Counted from the first letter of the stretch, positions 13,141 to 21,113 are shown. The stretch is 34,603 nt of DNA from a bacterium (GCA_019423565.1 JAHZBE010000013.1:1-34603), one strand, 5' to 3'. Notes: generated by a model not told the origin, from the sequence alone. Numbers and translations are program-made.

Positions 13141-14922
13141 TTATTTATTATTTGAAGTTGTAAATCTAGTACCATCCCAACTATAATATGAATCCCATTT
13201 AGTTCCTGCCCTCTTACTCCAATCACCTGGTGTTACATCCAAATTAATATTAACATATTGATTTGTTTTTTCATCAATTGCCTTAATATCTGTTATTCCA
13301 CCATATGTATATAATAATGGATTAACAGATATACCTTTTGTCACATTATATGCTTTCATATGGCAATGAACACCCCAAGCTGCTCCAGAATCTCCTGCAT
13401 ATGCAATAATATCTCCTTGACTTACATTTTGACCAACATTAACAATTACCTTAGTATTATGCATAATAGTATATTGCATTACTGTTCCATCTGATTCTGT
13501 CACTTGTAAAGTAACTTCATTTCCCATGGATTGATTACAATTATGACCTGTATTTGCACTACCAGTTGGACAACCATTATGCATACTTATAATTGTTCCA
13601 TCAGCTATTGCATAGACTTTATCATTTGCAGTAACTCCAAAATCAATTCCTTTATGATTCGTTGACGCTCCCCCTTGATCTGGATTTCTTAAACCAAAGA
13701 AACTGCCAACCTTATTAGCTGTTGATCTTACAGCCCATATATAATCTCCATTTGAGCAATTTGTTGATGCATCTGGTGCTCTATAACCAATGGTAAATCT
13801 ATCTCTCCAGCTTGTTTTATATGGACTTGCTTTTTGTATAGGTTCAGTTTCCCCTCCATTATATACCATATCATTACCAGCATATATTTGTACATGGCCT
13901 CTACTATCGTCCCCTGATTCGTCAGATTGAATCATTATATCTCCAGCTTGCATATCATCTGGATTTGTTATAGCCTTCCAACCTTTACTTTTTAATAATG
14001 ATTCTAGATCAGATGTACTATTAGTAAATTCAACATTCGATATATATCCAGCATCATATAAAACTAAAGAGACATACGAAGCACAAACAAGTACCTTGTT
14101 AGGATTGTTTAATGTATCCTCTGCTGTTTCCTTTAATAAATCATAATTACGAGTGTAAGTCCAACATTCTCCATCTGCTGCATCAGGATAATTACTTTTA
14201 CATTCAAATTTATTATGCATTTTTTGAGCTGAAGTTAAAATTTTCCCACCACAATTTCTTCTAGGGCTTGTTGAATTATTATTTTTTGGTGTATATTTTA
14301 AAATATATTTTTTATTATAAACAAGATATTTATAATCACATGAATATGCATTGCCTGATAAATATTTATCTGTCATGTTAAAACTTAATATAAGATTTAT
14401 TATAGTTGGTGTTGCATACAATAAGAAAGTTGCGACTAATCTTTTTACAAACTTTGTACTTGCTTTTTTTAAAGCATCTTCTTCTGCAGATGCAGTTGCT
14501 TTTGCAAAGTCTAGAGATCCAAATAATAATAATAAAATAGGTCCTAAAATATAAAATACTACCATTACTCCATTAACAAAGTTGGTAAAACTATCATCAA
14601 AAATTTTACTACATTTATTTTTATTATCCTCTATTATTTGATCAACTCTTGATTGTTCATTTGAACATACTTTTTTTTCATCTTGTGCTTTCAATATTTT
14701 TGTTACAACAACATTTTTTTTAACATTTATTTCATTACAGGTTGCTACATTAGAAAGATCACCATCATTAGTACAATCTAAAGTACTTAATAATTCAGTA
14801 TATGCATCATAATTATCTATTTGTGTTTTCAAAGAAACACAGTCTTCAGCATGAACTGTATTTACATTAATACAAAAAAGATATAATATTACAAATATAT
14901 ATAATGCAAATTTTTTTCTCAT
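13141..14922 (-). CDS. VirB2-like membrane segment fused to NlpC/P60-or-CHAP-like and M23 peptidase domains
   Basis: 593 aa. A signal peptide ends near HAED (about residue 25). A Cys-containing stretch follows, then two membrane helices (about 119-137 and 163-181) linked by LDFAKATASAEEDALKKA, as in VirB2/TrbC-type pilin-like proteins. Residues about 270-380 form a CHAP- or NlpC/P60-like domain, with Cys280 in VLVCASYVSLVLYD and His343 in RGHVQIYAG. Residues about 400-530 form an M23 (LytM) domain with His423 and Asp427 in NHKGIDF and His519/His521 in HCHMKA, all zinc ligands present. The enzyme should cut peptidoglycan stem peptides and cross-bridges from the outer face. It leads an operon of surface proteins. 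A conjugation-like or DNA-uptake role is suggested only by the pilin-like segment. Confidence 0.8.
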   Translation of the reverse strand: MRKKFALYIFVILYLFCINVNTVHAEDCVSLKTQIDNYDAYTELLSTLDCTNDGDLSNVATCNEINVKKNVVVTKILKAQDEKKVCSNEQSRVDQIIEDNKNKCSKIFDDSFTNFVNGVMVVFYILGPILLLLFGSLDFAKATASAEEDALKKASTKFVKRLVATFLLYATPTIINLILSFNMTDKYLSGNAYSCDYKYLVYNKKYILKYTPKNNNSTSPRRNCGGKILTSAQKMHNKFECKSNYPDAADGECWTYTRNYDLLKETAEDTLNNPNKVLVCASYVSLVLYDAGYISNVEFTNSTSDLESLLKSKGWKAITNPDDMQAGDIMIQSDESGDDSRGHVQIYAGNDMVYNGGETEPIQKASPYKTSWRDRFTIGYRAPDASTNCSNGDYIWAVRSTANKVGSFFGLRNPDQGGASTNHKGIDFGVTANDKVYAIADGTIISMHNGCPTGSANTGHNCNQSMGNEVTLQVTESDGTVMQYTIMHNTKVIVNVGQNVSQGDIIAYAGDSGAAWGVHCHMKAYNVTKGISVNPLLYTYGGITDIKAIDEKTNQYVNINLDVTPGDWSKRAGTKWDSYYSWDGTRFTTSNNK

Positions 14923-14984
14923 TTATACCATCCTTACACTATATTCATTATATAATAATATACCTTTTTTTACAAGAAAAAAAA

Positions 14985-15004
14985 GTAGAAATACGCATTC
15001 CTAC
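14985..15004 (-). terminator. hpf terminator overlapping the stop codon
   Basis: Minus strand GTAGGAATGCGTATTTCTAC folds into an 8-base stem (arms 14985-14992 and 14997-15004) and is followed by eight T. The first arm contains the TAG stop at 15001-15003. Confidence 0.8.
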
Positions 15005-15528
15005 CTAGTTTCAATTATTCCATAGTTTCCATTCTTTCTTTTGTAAAGAATACAAACTTCATTTGTATCTACATCTTTATATACAAAGAATGAATGACCT
15101 AACATTTCCATTTGAATTATTGCCTCTTCTTCATCAATTGGTTTTAATTCAACATTTTTTCTTTTAACAATTTTTTCATCTTCCGATAATTCATCAATTA
15201 AATCATATTCGAAATCATTTATTAAAGTTGTATTTACTTTTTTATTTATTTTCTCTTTATTTTTTCTTATTTGTCTTTCTAGTTTATCAACAATTTTATC
15301 AATTGCAGCATATAAATCCTCATTTGTTTCTTCATTTCTAAGGGTAAAATGCTTTGTAGGAATTGTAACCTCAATTGTTTGATTTTTTCCATTTACCTTC
15401 GTTAAAACATTGGCTTCAATTTCGTCTGAGTCTTGAAAATATTTATCAAGTCTAGTTAATTTGTTTTCAATATATTCTTTGATTGCATCTGTATTTTCCA
15501 TTTTTGCACTTCTAATAATATATTTCAT
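15001..15528 (-). CDS. hpf: Ribosome hibernation-promoting factor, long form
   Basis: 175 aa, the long form with two parts: an N-terminal S30AE domain (about 1-100; IRSAKMENTDAIKEYIENKL, a basic helix RQIRKNKEKINKK) that sits in the 30S decoding centre, and a C-terminal dimerisation domain (about 120-175; MEMLGHSFFVYKDVDTNEV) that joins two ribosomes into 100S particles. Its role is to keep idle ribosomes intact in stationary phase or stress. ATG start with AAAGGAG nine bases upstream. It is monocistronic with its own terminator. Its place near secA matches many Firmicutes. Confidence 0.95.
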   Translation of the reverse strand: MKYIIRSAKMENTDAIKEYIENKLTRLDKYFQDSDEIEANVLTKVNGKNQTIEVTIPTKHFTLRNEETNEDLYAAIDKIVDKLERQIRKNKEKINKKVNTTLINDFEYDLIDELSEDEKIVKRKNVELKPIDEEEAIIQMEMLGHSFFVYKDVDTNEVCILYKRKNGNYGIIETR

Positions 15529-15571
15529 TCATATCATCTCCTTTTAAAAATTATAACATAAATTTTAAAAA

Positions 15572-15592
15572 AACCACTATAATATAGCAGTT
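15572..15592 (-). terminator. Cold-shock gene terminator overlapping the stop codon
   Basis: Arms AACCACTATA (15572-15581) and TATAGCAGTT (15583-15592), fully paired allowing two wobbles, with seven T following on the minus strand. The stem includes the stop codon at 15577-15579. Confidence 0.7.
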
Positions 15593-15807
15593 AATTCTTT
15601 TTCGTTTACAGTTTTTACATCTGTAGCCTGTAAACCTTTATCAGTTTTTATTAAATTAAATTCAACAACTTGACCTTCAGATAAAGTTTTGTAACCATCT
15701 TGTTTTATTGATGTATAATGAACAAATATATCTTCGTTCATTGAACCATTTATAAATCCATATCCTTTCTCATTATTAAACCATTTAATTATTCCTCTTG
15801 ACATCAT
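15577..15807 (-). CDS. Cold-shock domain RNA chaperone (CspA family)
   Basis: 75-76 aa. RNP1 is KGYGFI and RNP2 is DIFVHY, the two RNA-contacting strands of the cold-shock beta barrel, and IIKWFNNEKG is the usual opening strand. It binds single-stranded RNA and DNA and melts RNA structure. Two ATG codons stand in tandem at 15807 and 15804; the AAGGAGG site is 5 bases before the first and 8 before the second, so the second is probably used. A promoter candidate at 15835-15864 would give a short leader, unlike the long cold-sensing leader of E. coli cspA. Confidence 0.93.
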   Translation of the reverse strand: MMSRGIIKWFNNEKGYGFINGSMNEDIFVHYTSIKQDGYKTLSEGQVVEFNLIKTDKGLQATDVKTVNEKELTAIL

Positions 15808-15834
15808 ATTTTCCTCCTTCTTATGTCTACACTA

Positions 15835-15864
15835 ATGATACCCCAATTTCATTCATACTTTCAA
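15835..15864 (-). promoter_or_regulatory. Candidate promoter of the cold-shock gene
   Basis: Minus strand TTGAAA (15859-15864), an 18-base spacer and TATCAT (15835-15840), about 28 bases before the start codon. A reasonable sigma-A match, not proven. Confidence 0.5.
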
Positions 15865-15941
15865 GAAAAAGCGTACCCAAAAATTCGACAAAAATTTCGG
15901 GGCAACAAATTTATTTTATCATTAATTTATAAGTAAAAACG

Positions 15942-15975
15942 AAAACTCGACAATTTTAGTTTTTATTCGAGTTTT
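15942..15975. other. Hairpin in the agrB upstream region
   Basis: Arms AAAACTCGA (15942-15950) and TCGAGTTTT (15967-15975) around a 16-base loop, with a T run on the plus side. No plus-strand gene lies upstream, so it is either a bidirectional block between cspA and agrB or part of a long agrB leader. The rest of 15865-16055 is AT-rich without a gene. Confidence 0.5.
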
Positions 15976-16055
15976 TCTGCTATATTTTTAATTTTTTTAT
16001 ATTATTTTTACTGAAAAGTTTAATATTTATATATTAATCTAAAAATTCGTATGAA

Positions 16056-16078
16056 ACATATTATTAGTGGTAATATGT
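16056..16078 (+). promoter_or_regulatory. Palindrome just before the agrB ribosome site
   Basis: Perfect 8-base inverted repeat ACATATTA (16056-16063) and TAATATGT (16071-16078), immediately followed by TTGACAAGGAG and the agrB start. It could be a regulator site or an RNA hairpin limiting access to the ribosome site. I do not see the direct repeats that AgrA binds in Staphylococcus. Confidence 0.4.
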
Positions 16079-16093
16079 TGACAAGGAGTAATT

Positions 16094-16696
16094 ATGAAGA
16101 AATTAATTATAAATAAATGTATGGAACTTGTAACAACATATAATAAAGATTTATCACAAAGAGATATTGATAAAATTAAATATGGGTTAGAAGGTTTATA
16201 TCTTACAATAACAAAATTAATTTTCATTATAATTGTTTCAATAATATTAGGTATATGGAAAGAAACTTTGTTACTAATACTTATATTTAATGGTATTAGA
16301 CTTACTGGTTTTGGAGTACACGCAAAAAGAAGTATTGATTGTCTTATATCATCAACACTATTCTTTATATTATTTCCAATAATATGTATTAAACTTACTA
16401 TACCATTAATTGTAAAAATAATACTATTTATACCACTTATTGTATTAATTGGAATATTTGCTCCTGCGGATACAGAAAAAAGACCGCTAATAAATAAAAA
16501 GAAAAGAAAAATTTATAAAATATTATCAATAATAATTTCAATAATATACATGACTATTGCTATTGTAATTAAAGATAATACACTTAGTAATTGTTTCATA
16601 TTTGCAATAGTTATACAAATTATTATAATGCTTCCAATAACATATAAAATATTTGGAGTTAATTATAATAATTACAAAAACTATGAGGTTAAATAG
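16094..16696 (+). CDS. agrB: AgrB-type accessory gene regulator peptidase
   Basis: 200 aa with several hydrophobic membrane segments. GFGVHAKRSIDCLISS carries the catalytic pair His76 and Cys83, almost the same positions as in S. aureus AgrB (His77, Cys84). AgrB is a membrane cysteine endopeptidase that cuts the C-terminal tail of the AgrD precursor and forms the thiolactone ring of the autoinducing peptide. ATG start with AAGGAG six bases upstream. The small agrD frame follows 27 bases after its stop, in the same direction. All key residues are present, so peptide production looks intact. Confidence 0.92.
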   Translation: MKKLIINKCMELVTTYNKDLSQRDIDKIKYGLEGLYLTITKLIFIIIVSIILGIWKETLLLILIFNGIRLTGFGVHAKRSIDCLISSTLFFILFPIICIKLTIPLIVKIILFIPLIVLIGIFAPADTEKRPLINKKKRKIYKILSIIISIIYMTIAIVIKDNTLSNCFIFAIVIQIIIMLPITYKIFGVNYNNYKNYEVK

Positions 16697-16723
16697 TTGA
16701 CCATAGATTAAGGAGGAAATCTT

Positions 16724-16846
16724 ATGAAAAAAGCTTTAGCTATTGCTTTATCAGCAATTGGTGCAGTTCTTGGTACAGTTGCTACTAGTGGATGTTTATT
16801 TGGTTTATTTGACGAACCAGAAATGCCAAGATCTTTTGTTGATTAA
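16724..16846 (+). CDS. agrD: AgrD-type autoinducing peptide precursor (40 aa)
   Basis: ATG at 16724 preceded by AAGGAGG seven bases upstream. The N-terminal half (MKKALAIALSAIGAVLG) is an amphipathic membrane-binding helix; the core is TSGCLFGLF; the tail DEPEMPRSF matches the acidic, proline-containing C-tail (DEVEVPKEL type) that AgrB recognises and removes. By alignment with S. aureus, cleavage should fall just before the Asp, giving a thiolactone from Cys24 to Phe29 (six residues) or, less likely, to Leu28. The ring is very hydrophobic (Leu-Phe-Gly-Leu-Phe). A Cys preceded by small residues also resembles a lipobox, but size, position after agrB and tail argue for AgrD. Confidence 0.88.
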   Translation: MKKALAIALSAIGAVLGTVATSGCLFGLFDEPEMPRSFVD

Positions 16847-16855
16847 TTATTTAAA

Positions 16856-16880
16856 AAAGTTCTCAAATTTTGAGAACTTT
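16856..16880. terminator. Shared terminator between agrD (+) and agrC (-)
   Basis: Perfect 11-base arms AAAGTTCTCAA (16856-16866) and TTGAGAACTTT (16870-16880), flanked by a T run downstream on plus and T on minus. It can end both converging transcripts. Confidence 0.85.
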
Positions 16881-16884
16881 TATT

Positions 16885-18180
16885 TTATTTTTTATAATAT
16901 ACCATAGCAGTTTGTATAAATTTATCATCTTCTTTAGAACTAAATGTTTCTATTTCAGAATTTGTTTTTGCAATATCCTTAACTATTGATAGACCAAATC
17001 CATGACCAACACCTTTTGTTGTAAATCCTGATTTACCAACTTTGTTTATATCAATATTTTTATCATATGTATTTGATATAGTTAATAATAAATAATCATC
17101 TTTGTCTTTTAGTTCAACTTCTATCTCTTTTCCTTCAGATTTCAATGCTGCATCAATAGCGTTATCTAAAAATACACCTAATAACTTAGTAAAATCGCGA
17201 TATGTTTTTAAATCAAAACAATCTGAATCTTTATTTTTCAAGCTTTGATCAACATATAAATAATATTTTATATTGTTATCTTACATTTTACTTAATTTGT
17301 GATAAAGTAAACCCTTAATACCACCTTCTGGTAGAAACCCTAATTGCTTAATAGTATAATTTTGACCGGTTTTATGTTCATCAATTACTAAATCTAGATA
17401 ATCCAATAATTTTTCTGGATTTCTTGCATAACCCTTTATAACCATTAATTGATTGTTATATTCATGATTTTTCTTACCTTGATCATTTATTATTTTTTCA
17501 TATCTTAATACATATTCCATTGATTCATTATATTTATCTTCCATAGCTTGTCTTTGAAATTTATTATAAATAACATAAACAAATGATATTATTATAAAAA
17601 TAAGCATACAAAAACTTATATAATATTCTAATGTAGATTTCATATTGTATCTATTAAAGGTCATAAGTAAAATTAACAAAATCATAACTATAATTATATA
17701 AATCCAGTCCTTATTATTTCTTTTAATATTATCATTTATCTTTTTTATATTTTTTGAAACAAAATTTAATCTTGTTATCAAATATATTAGTAAACAATTT
17801 ATTATCGATGAAATTAATAAAGAAAATGGTATTGTTGAGTATATCTTTGCATCAATTTTAAAAATTAATACAATTACAACAGAAATTATAATTTCAAATA
17901 TACAAACTAATAACTCATATATAATTGCATAAAAAACTGAATTTGAAATATCTTTCTTAAAAATTGATAAATATAATGCCATAATTATAAAAATTATATT
18001 TAAAAGCAATCTAGTAATTCCATCAAAACAAATATATACAATAAGTAGTAATGGAATCAAAATCAATACATATGTAAGCATATTTTTTACATTAAATTTA
18101 ATTTTTGACAAGTTCTTTATTGAAAAATATGACATTGTACCTGAAACAATACCACTTAAAATTAGATTTAATAAATTCAT
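16885..18180 (-). pseudogene. agrC: AgrC-type sensor histidine kinase interrupted by one in-frame stop
   Basis: The frame 18180-17281 encodes about six membrane helices (residues 1-205), then the dimerisation helix with phospho-acceptor His239 in KKNHEYNNQLMVIKGY, and ends at TAA (17281-17283) after LLYHKLSKM. The same frame continues without shift: DNNIKYYLYVDQSLKNKDSD, then the ATPase domain with N box GVFLDNAIDAAL and G box GHGFGLSIVKDI, to 16885. With the stop read as sense (GAA would need one base change) it is one kinase of about 430 residues. So the receptor and His region are separated from the ATP-binding domain. No ribosome site is evident for the second part. Sequencing error, strain variation or readthrough are alternatives. 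Confidence 0.88.
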
Positions 18181-18181
18181 A

Positions 18182-18616
18182 TTACATCACTCCTTCTTTT
18201 TTAGTTACGTCATCTTTGATTTCGCTATTATATGAATTTAGTGCTCTATTTAATACGGAGGTAAGATTTTTTTCATAATCATCAAATTTTGATACAAAAT
18301 CAAATAGCATCAATTTTGATTTTAACGTATATGGTAAATAGTCAACATAGGATGTTGAAATAATTATAAAACTATTTAAGTCTTTTTCTCTTATATTAAT
18401 TGCAATATCTATACCTGATACATCTTCAAGTTCTATATCTAAGATATATATTTTTTTACCAATATCTGATTTAATTAGCTTTTTTAAATCATCACAATAA
18501 TTACTAAAAGAATAAACCCTATAATTGATATTATTCTTAAACATTACCCTATTAATAATATCAATATTTCTTTGTAAAATTATTTTATTATCTTCACATA
18601 CTACAAAATTTATCAT
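18182..18616 (-). CDS. AgrA-like response regulator with receiver domain only
   Basis: 144 aa. Receiver features are complete: acidic pair in FVVCEDN (Glu8, Asp9), phospho-acceptor Asp60 in YILDIELEDVSG, Ser/Thr in ISTSY and Lys110 in FVSK. The LytTR DNA-binding domain of AgrA (about 100 more residues) is missing; after a short linker the protein stops, and agrC starts one base later. There is therefore no room for it in this operon. Either this lineage uses a receiver-only partner that acts through protein contacts, or the domain was lost. ATG start; AGGAAAAA upstream, modest ribosome site. Confidence 0.82.
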   Translation of the reverse strand: MINFVVCEDNKIILQRNIDIINRVMFKNNINYRVYSFSNYCDDLKKLIKSDIGKKIYILDIELEDVSGIDIAINIREKDLNSFIIISTSYVDYLPYTLKSKLMLFDFVSKFDDYEKNLTSVLNRALNSYNSEIKDDVTKKEGVM

Positions 18617-18688
18617 TTTTCCTCCACCACTGTATAATTATACCATATTTTAACAATTTTTATAAAAACATAAAAAAATAGAAAAAAA

Positions 18689-19801
18689 TCACTGTTTTTC
18701 CCCATTTTTTTCTATTTTTTCTTTTTCTTCTTTATTTTTTTTATTAACTTTATTAATTATATCATCTTTTATTGTCTTTCTATCAAATACTATATCTGTT
18801 GTAAGTACAAACCATAATACTATAACAACTAAAATAGCATATATTATTTGACCTAGTTTTGCATTTTTTATTACATATATTATTGATGCACATGAGAATA
18901 GTATATCTACTAAATATATTATTAACACTGTTTTTACTTGACTAGACGTCATTTGAAGCAATTGATGATGTATATGTTTCTTATCCCCTTGAGTTGGTGA
19001 TTGACCTTTTATAATTCTTCTTATTATTGCGAAGAATGTATCAAGTATTGGTACTGCTAATATAAGTAATGGTATTATTACTGATGTTATTGTTACATTT
19101 TTAAATCCAAGTAATGATATTACCGCAATCATATATCCTAAGAACATTGATCCACTATTTCCTAAAAATATTTTTGCTGGATGAAAGTTATGTACTAAAA
19201 AACCTAATGTTGCACCTACCATTATTAATGATAATGATGCATCTAGTCCATTATATATTCCTGTTACATTTATAATTATTGAAATAGTTACAAAAAATAT
19301 TGTTGCAATTCCACCTGCTAGTCCATCTAATCCATCTATAAAGTTTAAGCAATTCATAAGGGCTACTATAAAGATAATAGTTAGATATGGCGCAAATGCA
19401 CCAAAATTTAAATATATTCCATATGCAGATACATCTTGCATCACTATATTGCCATAAAAAACTACTACTACAGCACTTGCGATTTGACCAACAAATTGAA
19501 CAGATGCTGGAAGTCTTTTTATATCATCAAATAATCCAAATACTAATATTATAAAACCTCCTATTAATATCGAAATCATTTGTGGTGTCTGATTACAGAA
19601 AAGCATGTATCCCAATAAAAATCCTGTGAATATAGCAAGTCCACCAAGTTTTGGCATTATTTTGCTGTGAATATGTCTTCCACCTGGAATATCAACGGCA
19701 CCTATATATAAAGCAAGTTTTTTTATGAATGGTACTAAACACGCAACAAACAAAAAAACTATTGCAATTATTCTTAGATTATCTAATAAATTACTACTCA
19801 T
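18689..19801 (-). CDS. tagO: Undecaprenyl-phosphate sugar-1-phosphate transferase (TagO/WecA type)
   Basis: About 370 aa from the ATG at 19801; the longer GTG start overlaps its own ribosome site (GTGGGTGA), so ATG is preferred. It is a multi-pass membrane enzyme of the MraY/WecA family: LVFGLFDDIKRLPA has the DD pair, MNCLNFIDGLDGLAGG the NxxNxxDGxDG motif, and KIFLGNSGSMFLGY and DKKHIHHQLL the C-terminal cytoplasmic motifs. The HIHHQL form is typical of WecA/TagO rather than MraY. It would transfer GlcNAc-1-phosphate to undecaprenyl phosphate, the first step of wall teichoic acid or surface polysaccharide synthesis. The end is a charged Lys/Glu tail. It follows mbl in the same direction. 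Confidence 0.88.
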   Translation of the reverse strand: MSSNLLDNLRIIAIVFLFVACLVPFIKKLALYIGAVDIPGGRHIHSKIMPKLGGLAIFTGFLLGYMLFCNQTPQMISILIGGFIILVFGLFDDIKRLPASVQFVGQIASAVVVVFYGNIVMQDVSAYGIYLNFGAFAPYLTIIFIVALMNCLNFIDGLDGLAGGIATIFFVTISIIINVTGIYNGLDASLSLIMVGATLGFLVHNFHPAKIFLGNSGSMFLGYMIAVISLLGFKNVTITSVIIPLLILAVPILDTFFAIIRRIIKGQSPTQGDKKHIHHQLLQMTSSQVKTVLIIYLVDILFSCASIIYVIKNAKLGQIIYAILVVIVLWFVLTTDIVFDRKTIKDDIINKVNKKNKEEKEKIEKNGEKQ

Positions 19802-19844
19802 TTTATCACCCACTAATAGAATTATAACATATAAGTAAATGAAA

Positions 19845-19869
19845 AAAAATAAGTATTTTACTTATTTTT
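19845..19869 (-). terminator. mbl terminator overlapping the stop codon
   Basis: Perfect 11-base arms AAAAATAAGTA (19845-19855) and TACTTATTTTT (19859-19869), with more T on the minus strand. The stem contains the TAA stop at 19862-19864. It is almost all A/T, so termination may be partial. Confidence 0.65.
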
Positions 19870-20851
19870 CAAGTAATTTTATATTATCTAACATAACTTT
19901 AGTTCCATCTACTACACAAGTTAGTGGTGAATCAGCAATTCTAATTGGTACTTTTAATTCTTCTTCTAATAATTTTTTAAGTCCATTTAATAGTGCTCCT
20001 CCGCCAGTTACAACTATTCCATTTGTAACTATATCTGCAGATAATTCTGGCATTGTTTCTTCTAATACTGACTTTGTAGCAAGTACTATTTTATGTATTG
20101 ATTCATGTAATGCTTCTTCTACTTCTTTTGAGCTTATTGTAATAGAACTTGGTAAACCTGTTATCATATCTCTACCTCTAATAAGCATTTTTTCCTTTTT
20201 AGCATCAGGATAAACTGTACCTATTTTTATCTTTACATCTTCACTTGTTCTTTCACCAATTAATAATTTATATTTATTTTTTACGTATTTAATTATTTCT
20301 GTATCAAATAAATCTCCTGCAACTCTAATTGATTTACTATTTACTATATCTCCCAATGAAAGTATTGCTATATCTGTTGTTCCTCCACCTATATCTATTA
20401 CCATACTTGCAGATGGAGCACTTATATCAAGGCCTGCACCTACAGCTGCGACTTTTGGTTCTTCTTCTACATATACTTTTTTTGCTCCTGCACTTTCTGC
20501 TACTTCTCTTATTGCATTTCTTTCAACCTGCGTAATATTAGATGGACAACAAATAAGTATTCTAGGTCTTGTAAAAACTCCTTTTACTTTTATTTTTTTT
20601 ATAAAATTATTAAGCATTGCTTCTGTTAATTCAAAGTCTGCAATTACTCCATCTTTTAATGGCCTAATTGAGCGAACTTTTCCGGGAGTTCTACCTAACA
20701 TTTGATGGGCTTCTTCACCAACACTTAATACTTTTTTACTTTCTGTTTCTATTGCAACTACGCTTGGTTCATTTATGACAATACCTTGTCCTTTTACGTA
20801 TATTAAAACATTTGCTGTCCCTAAATCTATTCCTATATCTTTGCTTAGCAA
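19862..20851 (-). CDS. mbl: MreB-family actin-like cell-shape protein (Mbl)
   Basis: 329 aa, full length. Actin-fold motifs: IGIDLGTANVLIYVKGQGIV (phosphate 1), VIDIGGGTTDIAIL (phosphate 2) and IVVTGGGALLNGLKKLL (adenosine motif). It forms filaments under the membrane that guide lateral wall synthesis. A TTG start (CTTGCTAAGC) has AAGGGATGA upstream. Four bases separate it from spoIIID, and this spoIIID-mbl pairing is the reason for choosing Mbl over MreB, as in Bacillus. Confidence 0.93.
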   Translation of the reverse strand: MLSKDIGIDLGTANVLIYVKGQGIVINEPSVVAIETESKKVLSVGEEAHQMLGRTPGKVRSIRPLKDGVIADFELTEAMLNNFIKKIKVKGVFTRPRILICCPSNITQVERNAIREVAESAGAKKVYVEEEPKVAAVGAGLDISAPSASMVIDIGGGTTDIAILSLGDIVNSKSIRVAGDLFDTEIIKYVKNKYKLLIGERTSEDVKIKIGTVYPDAKKEKMLIRGRDMITGLPSSITISSKEVEEALHESIHKIVLATKSVLEETMPELSADIVTNGIVVTGGGALLNGLKKLLEEELKVPIRIADSPLTCVVDGTKVMLDNIKLLEK

Positions 20852-20855
20852 GATA

Positions 20856-21113
20856 TCATCCCTTTCTTAATTTTTCATATTTCATTTTAGTAGCATTACC
20901 ACCATTTATATGTCTTATTTCTAAATGATCTTGCATGATTTTATCTACTTTTTTAAATAAATTTTTATCAATGTCGTAAAGTCTTTCATGTAAATCTTTA
21001 TGTACTGTACTTTTACTTACATTTATTTTTTTTGCTATTTCTCTTACTGTTAAATTTTCTTTTAAAATATATTCTGTTTCTAATCTTATTCTTTTATATA
21101 TTTTACTATTCAA
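20856..21113 (-). CDS. spoIIID: Sporulation transcription regulator SpoIIID
   Basis: A TTG start at 21113 is preferred because AGGGGTG lies six bases before it; a GTG nine bases earlier would sit on that site. About 85 aa. The helix-turn-helix is LTVREIAKKINVSKSTVHKDL, followed by HERLYDIDKNLFKKVDKIM and the basic tail IRHINGGNATKMKYEKLR, all close to B. subtilis SpoIIID. It controls mother-cell genes in mid-sporulation. It forms one unit with mbl. Confidence 0.93.
   Translation of the reverse strand: MNSKIYKRIRLETEYILKENLTVREIAKKINVSKSTVHKDLHERLYDIDKNLFKKVDKIMQDHLEIRHINGGNATKMKYEKLRKG

Noticed and set aside
16724..16846. agrD frame as a small lipoprotein (Cys after ATSG)
   Set aside because: Position directly behind agrB, amphipathic N-terminus and the DEPEMP tail fit AgrD, and the mature lipoprotein would be only 17 residues.
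17241..17283. TGA or TAA recoding to explain the agrC stop
   Set aside because: TAA is used as a normal stop in many genes here and TGA also ends frames, so an altered genetic code is not supported.
20329..20535. Plus-strand Leu/Tyr-rich frames opposite mbl, and similar ones opposite spoIID, prfA, argS and others
   Set aside because: They are antisense shadows of clear minus-strand genes, with Leu-rich composition forced by the codons on the other strand.
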